Source: Geodermatophilaceae bacterium
Lineage (GTDB): Bacteria; Actinomycetota; Actinomycetes; Mycobacteriales; Geodermatophilaceae
Direction of reading: 5' to 3'
Length of the DNA: 11,934 nucleotides
NCBI GenBank assembly: GCA_013813215.1
Contig: JACCSC010000006.1
Span: 1 to 11,934, forward strand
The notes beneath the pieces were generated by a model. That model made no database searches. It saw only the letters and a list, made by a program, of their open reading frames with translations, and was not told the origin of the DNA. A program made the position numbers and the translations under genes. Shown piece by piece: positions 7,307 through 11,934 of this stretch. Each line of letters starts with the position of its first letter. The first letter of the stretch is position 1.

Positions 7307-7344
7307 GCCGGGCGGTCGTCCCGAACCCGGGACGGCCGCCCGGC
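7307..7344 (+). terminator. 17-bp GC-rich hairpin between lanA and the transporter genes
   Basis: GCCGGGCGGTCGTCCCG (7307-7323) pairs with CGGGACGGCCGCCCGGC (7328-7344) over 17 pairs with one G-U wobble and a four-base loop. It starts 20 bases after the lanA stop and ends 32 bases before the transporter start. There is no U tract. Two readings fit: a partial (attenuating) terminator that keeps transporter expression below that of lanA, or a 3' structure protecting the short lanA message. Actinobacterial terminators often lack U tracts, so termination is plausible but untested. Confidence 0.65.
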
Positions 7345-7376
7345 TGCACCAGCAATCACCGCGGGAGGGGGGTTGG

Positions 7377-9131
7377 GTGTCAACCGTGCAGGGGACCGCC
7401 GCTTCCCGGACGACGAACCGGCTCGTCCTCGACATCGGCCGCCAGGCCGGACCTTGGGCCGTTGTCCTCGCCGCGAACGGCGTACTGCTCGCCCTGGCCG
7501 AACTCGCACTGCCGGCCCTGCTGGGCGCCACGATCGACGATCTGTTGGACGCCGCGGTCGGCGCCTCCATCGTCGCGCTGGCGGTCGTCGTGGCCGTCGT
7601 GCTGCTGGCCGAGGCCACGGAGGACGTCGCCGTCGCGCAGGCCACTGCCCGCTCCACCTCACTGCTGCGTACCCGAGTGCTGCGCCACGTCCTCGCGGTC
7701 GGGCAACGGGTTCCCGAGAGTTTCTCCACCGGCGAGCTGACCGCGCGCACGGTGGGCAATACCGCCGAGGCCGGCAGCGTCGCCGCGGATGCCATCCGGG
7801 CCGCCATCACGATGCTCCCCGCGGTCGGAGGCGTCGTTGCGCTCTTCGTCATAGACCGTTGGCTCGGTGTGACGTTCCTGCTGGGTGCCCCTGTCTTGTT
7901 GCTCGTGTTGTGGCTGTTCGCCAAGGAATCCGCTGACCTGTCGGCGGAGTACCTGAGCACCCAGGGCGTGATCGCCGCCCGGCTCGCCCAGGCCCGCGCC
8001 GGTGCCCGGAGCATCGCCGCTGCGGGCGCGGCCGACCGTGAGGTCACCCGGGTTCTGGCACCGCTGCCGGGCCTGCACCGCAGCGGTGTCCGGATGTGGC
8101 GAGCCCAGAGCCGAGTGACCATCCAGGACATGCTGACCTTCGCCGCCTTGGAGATCGCGGTGCTCGCGGTGGCCGGCTGGCAACTGGCCGCCGGTCGGAT
8201 CAGCCCGGGCGAGCTCGTAGCGGCCAGCCTGTACGTCGGATTGGCGGCCAACCTCAGCGCGCTGGCCCCGGCCGTCGGTCGGCTCGTGCGCGCCCGCGCT
8301 GCCGCCGCACGACTCGATGAGGTGCTCGCCCTGCGGCCGACCCGCTACGGCAGCTGCCCGCCGGCGCCCAGCGGAGGGCGGGTGGAGTTCCGCTCGGTGA
8401 CTGTTCGCCGTGGTGCGCAAACCGTTCTGGACAGGATCGATCTGCACGTCCCACCCGGCTCGGTGCTGGCCGTCGTCGGACGCAGCGGGTCAGGCAAGTC
8501 CGTGCTCGCCGGCCTGGTCGCGCGACTGCAGGACCCCGACGAGGGGCAGGTGGTACTGGACTGCGTTCCACTGCCGCTGCTCAGTCATCACGAGCTCCGC
8601 AGCGCCGTCAGCTATGCCTTCGCCCGGCCGACTCCGTTCGGCCACACGATCCGCGATGCCGTCGCGTTCGGCCTGCCGGGGCCGGCCGGGATCGATCTCG
8701 GTGTCGACGTGGTTGCCGCCTCGAGTGCGGCGCGAGCCGATGCCTTCATCCGACGCCTGCCGCAGGGTTACGACACGTCACTCGGAGCCGCGCCGATGTC
8801 TGGCGGGGAGCTGCAGCGGCTGGGACTGGCCAGGAGCTTCGCGCACGCGGGGCGGGTCATCGTGCTCGACGACGTGGCGGCCAGCCTGGACACCGTGACG
8901 GAACACGAGATCAGCTGCGCCCTGCAGGAGATGACCGACCGCACCCGGATCCTGGTCGCCCACCGCTCCTCGACCGCCGCCCGAGCCGACCGCGTGGTCT
9001 GGCTGGAGGACGGTCGGATCCGCGCCCTCGCATCGCATCACGAGCTCTGGTCCGATCCGGCGTACCGCGCCCTGTTCGGGGCCGGGGATCAGCACCCGGA
9101 GCCGGTGCTGACCACGGCGGTGGCCGGATGA
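7377..9131 (+). CDS. ramA: ABC transporter half-molecule, RamA-like, with degenerate ATP site
   Basis: 584 residues: six membrane helices within about 25-295, then a nucleotide-binding domain, a fused exporter half probably pairing with the next gene product to export the lanthipeptide or its precursor. Nucleotide-binding motifs: Walker A GRSGSGKS (368-375), signature MSGGELQR (from M474), Walker B VIVLDD (D498), and H-loop His529. Two catalytic positions are non-standard: Asp499 replaces the catalytic Glu, and Ala416 (SYAFARP) sits where the Q-loop Gln is expected. No N-terminal C39 peptidase domain is present, so it should not cut the leader. The GTG start has GGGAGG upstream; GGAGG ends eight bases before it. 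The stop overlaps the next start by ATGA. Confidence 0.9.
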   Translation: MSTVQGTAASRTTNRLVLDIGRQAGPWAVVLAANGVLLALAELALPALLGATIDDLLDAAVGASIVALAVVVAVVLLAEATEDVAVAQATARSTSLLRTRVLRHVLAVGQRVPESFSTGELTARTVGNTAEAGSVAADAIRAAITMLPAVGGVVALFVIDRWLGVTFLLGAPVLLLVLWLFAKESADLSAEYLSTQGVIAARLAQARAGARSIAAAGAADREVTRVLAPLPGLHRSGVRMWRAQSRVTIQDMLTFAALEIAVLAVAGWQLAAGRISPGELVAASLYVGLAANLSALAPAVGRLVRARAAAARLDEVLALRPTRYGSCPPAPSGGRVEFRSVTVRRGAQTVLDRIDLHVPPGSVLAVVGRSGSGKSVLAGLVARLQDPDEGQVVLDCVPLPLLSHHELRSAVSYAFARPTPFGHTIRDAVAFGLPGPAGIDLGVDVVAASSAARADAFIRRLPQGYDTSLGAAPMSGGELQRLGLARSFAHAGRVIVLDDVAASLDTVTEHEISCALQEMTDRTRILVAHRSSTAARADRVVWLEDGRIRALASHHELWSDPAYRALFGAGDQHPEPVLTTAVAG

Positions 9132-10987
9132 CCGCCGTTCGCGACGTACTCGCCGGCTCGGACCACGCTCCCGGGCCCGAGCCGGACGCCGGCGCTGCCC
9201 ACGTCGAGGCCCGCAGACCCGATCCCGATCCCGAAACCGGGCGCCACCGCGCCGGAGGGCCCGTCACCTGGGGATCCCGCGATCCGGCCCGGGAACTTCT
9301 CCTGTCGACTCTGCGCGAGCACCGCCGGGAGCTGCGCGGACTGGCCGGCTGGTCGGTGCTGGAGGCGGTCCCGGCGCTGGTCTCGGGCCTGGCCGTCGCC
9401 CAGGCGATCGACGACGGCTTTCTGGCCGGGCGCCCCGTGACGGGGCTGTTGTGGCTCGCCGCGCTGGCCGGCAGCGTGCTGCTGGGGGCGGTCGGGACCC
9501 GCCAGACACTCACCCGGTTGGCCGCGGTGGTGGAGCCGTTCCGCGACGACCTGGTGCGCCGGGTGGTGGGGAGTTCAGTGCGCCGGCCGGCTCCCGCGGG
9601 GCGCGCGGAGTCCGGCGGTGACGTGGCGCGGCTGACACAGCACGTCGAGATCGTGCGGGAGGCCTACGCCGCCGTACTGATGACCGTCCAGCAGTTCGTC
9701 GTGGTCGTGCTCGGAGTGGTCATCGGGCTGGCCGCGCTCGCCCCGGCCGTGCTGCCGTTCGTGATCGTTCCGATCACGCTGGCGCTGGCCGCGTTCTCGC
9801 TCGTGCTGCGAGGCATGGCCCGGCGCCAACGAGACTCGATCCTGGCCGACGAACGACTCTCCGACGGGGCGGCGTCGGTCGGGACCGGGATGCGTGACGT
9901 CGTCGCCTGCGGTGCCGAGGAACTCGTGGCCGCTGATCTGAACCGGCACGTCGGCGCCAACGCCAAGGCGCTGGGCGGCCTCGGCTGGCTGACCGGCGCC
10001 AGCACCCTGATCATCGGGCTGGGTGGCTGGCTGCCGGTCCTGCTGCTCCTCGCGGCCGGCCCCTGGCTGCTCGGCCAGGGCGCCACGACCGGCCTGCTGC
10101 TCGGCGCGGTCGCCTACACCCTGCAGGGTGTGCAGCCGGCCCTGCAGACCCTGGCCGAAGGCCTCACCGGGCCCGGGCTCTGGCTGATGGTCACCGTCCG
10201 CCGGGTGGCCGAGACGACCACCCGTCCGGATCCGCCGGTCGAGCTGGCCCGGCCGGACCCGGCTCGGCCAGTCGGGACCGAACTCCACCTCGAGGGTGTC
10301 GGCTTCGCCTACAGCCCGTGGGCCGCACCAGTGGTGCAGGAGCTGACATTGTCCATCCCGCCGGGGGACCACCTGGCCGTCGTCGGGCCGAGCGGCATCG
10401 GGAAGTCCACGCTGACCGGGCTGCTGACCGGTTTGCTGCGGCCCGACGCGGGAACCGTCCGGTTCGGCGGCCTCGAGCTGGCCGGGTGGGACCCGGCCGA
10501 GCTCGCCCGCCGCCGCGTGCTCATCCCGCAGGAGGCTTACGTGTTCGCCGGCAGCCTGCGGGAGAACCTCACCTACCTCGCACCGGACGCTGACGACGCG
10601 ACCCTCGACGCCGCGGTCGACCTCCTGGGCGGGCGCCTCCTGATCGACCGGGTCGGTGGGTACGACGCGCTGGTCGATCCCGAGCCGCTCTCCTCCGGCG
10701 AGCGGCAGCTGCTCACCCTGGTGCGCGCCTACGTGTCGCCGGCGCCCCTGGTGATCCTCGACGAGGCGACCTGCCACCTCGGTGCGGCCGCCGAAGGCGT
10801 GATCGAGCGAGCTTTCGCCGCGCGGCACGGAACGCTCGTGGTCATCGCACACCGGATCAGCTCGGCGCTGCGGGCGCGTCGCATCCTGGTGCTGGACGGC
10901 ACCGAGGCCCGGATCGGCGACCACGAGGCGCTGCTACTGCAGTCGTCGCTCTACCGGGATCTCGTGGGGCACTGGCACGGCGCCTGA
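9128..10987 (+). CDS. ramB: ABC transporter half-molecule, RamB-like
   Basis: 619 residues: an unusual polar, Pro/Asp-rich N-terminal stretch of about 50 residues, six hydrophobic segments within about 70-340, and a nucleotide-binding domain. Walker A is GPSGIGKS (420-427), Q-loop Gln468 (IPQEAYVF), Walker B VILDE (D545, catalytic Glu546), H-loop His575. Its signature motif is LSSGERQ (521-527) rather than LSGGQ. This complements the preceding protein: one composite ATP site uses this protein's complete Walker residues with the partner's MSGGE, the other uses the partner's defective residues with LSSGE. The ATG overlaps the upstream stop by four bases, so the two are translationally coupled. 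ATGA coupling supports this start despite the long N-terminus. Likely substrate: the lanthipeptide. Confidence 0.9.
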   Translation: MTAVRDVLAGSDHAPGPEPDAGAAHVEARRPDPDPETGRHRAGGPVTWGSRDPARELLLSTLREHRRELRGLAGWSVLEAVPALVSGLAVAQAIDDGFLAGRPVTGLLWLAALAGSVLLGAVGTRQTLTRLAAVVEPFRDDLVRRVVGSSVRRPAPAGRAESGGDVARLTQHVEIVREAYAAVLMTVQQFVVVVLGVVIGLAALAPAVLPFVIVPITLALAAFSLVLRGMARRQRDSILADERLSDGAASVGTGMRDVVACGAEELVAADLNRHVGANAKALGGLGWLTGASTLIIGLGGWLPVLLLLAAGPWLLGQGATTGLLLGAVAYTLQGVQPALQTLAEGLTGPGLWLMVTVRRVAETTTRPDPPVELARPDPARPVGTELHLEGVGFAYSPWAAPVVQELTLSIPPGDHLAVVGPSGIGKSTLTGLLTGLLRPDAGTVRFGGLELAGWDPAELARRRVLIPQEAYVFAGSLRENLTYLAPDADDATLDAAVDLLGGRLLIDRVGGYDALVDPEPLSSGERQLLTLVRAYVSPAPLVILDEATCHLGAAAEGVIERAFAARHGTLVVIAHRISSALRARRILVLDGTEARIGDHEALLLQSSLYRDLVGHWHGA

Positions 10988-10994
10988 CCCCCGG

Positions 10995-11498
10995 CTACGA
11001 CCGGCTTAGCCGCTTGCGGAGCAGGCGGTTGTGCTCCTCGACGCGGCGCTGCGGCCCGGTGTCCTCCGGTACGTCGTACCGGCTCACCTCACGCAACCAG
11101 GTGTCGACGTACCCGAGCCGGGCGTACAGCCGGGCCGCCGCCTCGTTGTCCTGACCGACCGCCAGGGACACCTGGCGGTGGCCGCGGTCGCGGATCCGCT
11201 GCTCGGCCGCGGCTACCAACTCGCCGCCGACGCCACGACCGCGCCAAGCCGGCAGTACGGTGAGGTTGCTGATCGCCGGAGTGTCGGGCATGGCCGCCCG
11301 GCTGGCGGCGTCGAGGTGCCCGGCCCAGCGGACCAGCCCGGACCCGACGGGCCGAGCGCCGGCCCAAGCGACGAGATACGTCGCCTCGCCGGCCTGCTGC
11401 CGCCGGAGAAACTGCGCGTGCAGGGCACCGCCGACCGACGGCATCGACTCCTCCAGCGCCCCGAGGTCCTCCTCGGTGCACGCGCGGATCTCGTACAC
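10995..11498 (-). CDS. GNAT-family N-acetyltransferase
   Basis: About 167 residues with a full GNAT fold: N-terminal YEIRACTEEDLGALEESM, beta-4 strand AISNLTVLPAWRG, acetyl-CoA pyrophosphate loop RGRGVGG (86-92), and SLAVGQDNEAAARLYARLGY followed by DTWLREVSRYD. It transfers an acetyl group from acetyl-CoA to an amine; the substrate is unknown. The start is uncertain: GTG 11498 puts the typical xxIRACTEED beginning at the N-terminus but has no clear ribosome binding site, while the same frame stays open to a TTG at 11588 through sequence that looks like a different gene. It converges on the transporter gene with only seven bases between stops. A role in modifying the lanthipeptide is conceivable but unsupported, because it is on the opposite strand. 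Confidence 0.8.
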   Translation of the reverse strand: MYEIRACTEEDLGALEESMPSVGGALHAQFLRRQQAGEATYLVAWAGARPVGSGLVRWAGHLDAASRAAMPDTPAISNLTVLPAWRGRGVGGELVAAAEQRIRDRGHRQVSLAVGQDNEAAARLYARLGYVDTWLREVSRYDVPEDTGPQRRVEEHNRLLRKRLSRS

Positions 11499-11623
11499 GG
11501 TGGCGTGACCGCTGCGCTGCAAGTCGCGGTACCTGCGCGCGCTGTGAGGCGTCACCACCTCGACGTCGGCCCCGTCCCAGGAGAACAAGATCGGCCCGAG
11601 CAGCGGCCGGCGGGGTCGGTCAT
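11499..11623 (-). pseudogene. probable PPOX/F420-binding-fold protein fragment fused ahead of the GNAT gene
   Basis: In the GNAT frame, upstream of its conserved start, the minus strand reads PLLGPILFSWDGADVEVV then TPHSARRYRDLQRSGHATV. The pattern WDG-x-x-h-x-h-x-T...RK-x-R(D/N)L-x-R is that of the first strands of pyridoxamine-5'-phosphate-oxidase-like and F420-dependent proteins, by memory of the family. An ATG at 11623 (MTDP) overlaps the preceding stop by ATGA and would be a natural start, but it is in a different frame and stops after 23 codons, so a frameshift is needed. The rest of such a protein is missing; the GNAT begins immediately. A native N-terminal extension of the GNAT protein is the alternative. 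Confidence 0.4.
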
Positions 11624-11751
11624 CCGGCGCCGTCGGCGGGCGTCAAGTCCAGCCAGGTCGTCTTGAGCTGGGTGTACTTCTCCATGGCGTGCAGCGACTT
11701 GTCCCGACCGAAGCCGGACTGATTGTAACCCCCGAAGGGCACGGTGATTCG
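11620..11751 (-). pseudogene. aldehyde dehydrogenase C-terminal fragment
   Basis: The minus strand encodes RITVPFGGYNQSGFGRDKS, continuing LHAMEKYTQLKTTWLDLTPADGAG and a TGA. This is the C-terminus of NAD-dependent aldehyde dehydrogenases of the PuuC/gamma-glutamyl-aminobutyraldehyde type, where PFGGxKQSGxGRDKSLHAxxKYTxLKTxW is characteristic. Only the last 43 residues remain; upstream of 11751 homology stops and the strand switches to a rightward fragment. Nothing corresponding to the catalytic Cys or NAD-binding region is in the window. The stop overlaps an ATG (ATGA), as in an operon. Confidence 0.78.
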
Positions 11752-11909
11752 CGGCCCGCACGGCGGCGGCATGGCAGGCCGACTTCCACGCGGCCGGGCT
11801 GCCGCTCGCGCTCGCGCTGGACTACAACGAGGTCAGATCGGCCTGGCCGGCCTGCTTCGAGGATGACGGCGGCCTGGCCGTGCCTACCGCACCGTTCCAG
11901 CTGTCGTAG
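11748..11909 (+). pseudogene. unidentified C-terminal coding fragment
   Basis: Open from a TGA at 11745-11747 to TAG at 11907-11909, reading FAARTAAAWQADFHAAGLPL, then ALALDYNEVRSAWPACFEDD and GGLAVPTAPFQLS. The composition and the G/C-rich third positions look like real protein, but there is no start codon with a ribosome binding site and I do not recognise the family. It directly abuts the aldehyde dehydrogenase fragment on the other strand, suggesting a recombination junction near 11748-11760. It could also be noncoding sequence that happens to be open. Confidence 0.3.
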
Positions 11910-11934
11910 CGGCCGTCCGTCAACGACGCAGGAC

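Noticed and set aside
4332..7355. Very long leftward open frame (about 1000 codons) opposite lanKC and lanA
   Set aside because: It is antisense to a gene with unmistakable domains, has low-complexity Gln/Arg/Val-rich text and no recognisable motif; GC-rich codon bias keeps this frame open.
10993..11011. GGCTA/TAGCC inverted repeat between the convergent ramB and GNAT stops as a terminator
   Set aside because: Only five pairs with a nine-base loop and no U tract; too weak to call.
10995..11498. GNAT acetyltransferase as a lanthipeptide tailoring enzyme
   Set aside because: Acetylation of RiPPs exists, but this gene is convergent, sits beside broken genes and shows no link to the cluster beyond proximity.
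1..11934. CRISPR arrays, tRNA/rRNA genes, transposases or att sites
   Set aside because: None seen: no spaced identical repeats, no cloverleaf-like sequence recognised, no transposase motif or flanking inverted repeats.

Overview
The window is GC-rich throughout, with many GTG starts and tightly packed, overlapping genes. This points to a filamentous or related actinobacterium (Actinomycetota); the genus cannot be read from the sequence. Its centrepiece is a complete class III lanthipeptide locus at 4539-10987 with the gene order of the Streptomyces ram (SapB) cluster: a three-domain lyase-kinase-cyclase synthetase, a 41-residue precursor peptide, and two ABC half-transporters.

Layout: (1) 1-1532 holds the 5' end of a leftward VOC/glyoxalase-like gene and, divergent from it, a GH3 NagZ/LpqI-type lipoprotein. 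(2) 1533-4297 is a leftward set read from right to left: small membrane protein, copC, copD, then a nitroreductase remnant. copC carries a one-base frameshift. The nitroreductase is both frameshifted and cut off at its 3' end, so this set looks partly decayed. (3) 4298-4538 is the divergent control region, visibly less GC-rich than its surroundings. (4) 4539-10987 is lanKC, lanA, ramA-like and ramB-like, all rightward. lanA has a strong ribosome binding site built into the lanKC stop. A 17-bp hairpin separates lanA from the transporter pair. The two transporter genes overlap by ATGA. (5) 10995-11909 holds a leftward GNAT acetyltransferase, then a PPOX-like fragment, an aldehyde dehydrogenase C-terminal fragment and an unidentified rightward C-terminal fragment, so the right edge is a patchwork of broken genes.

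How the locus should work: LanKC binds the leader (MALLDLQ...), phosphorylates core Ser residues, eliminates phosphate to Dha and cyclises onto Cys. RamA/RamB probably export the product as a heterodimer. The precursor has two labionin/lanthionine motifs. The C-terminal one (SRLSLALC) closely resembles SapB-type rings, but the first is embedded in an arginine run (RRRSRRSQRC). That makes the core strongly cationic, unlike hydrophobic SapB-like surfactants, and it is the most unusual feature here. No leader protease and no RamR-type regulator lies in the window.
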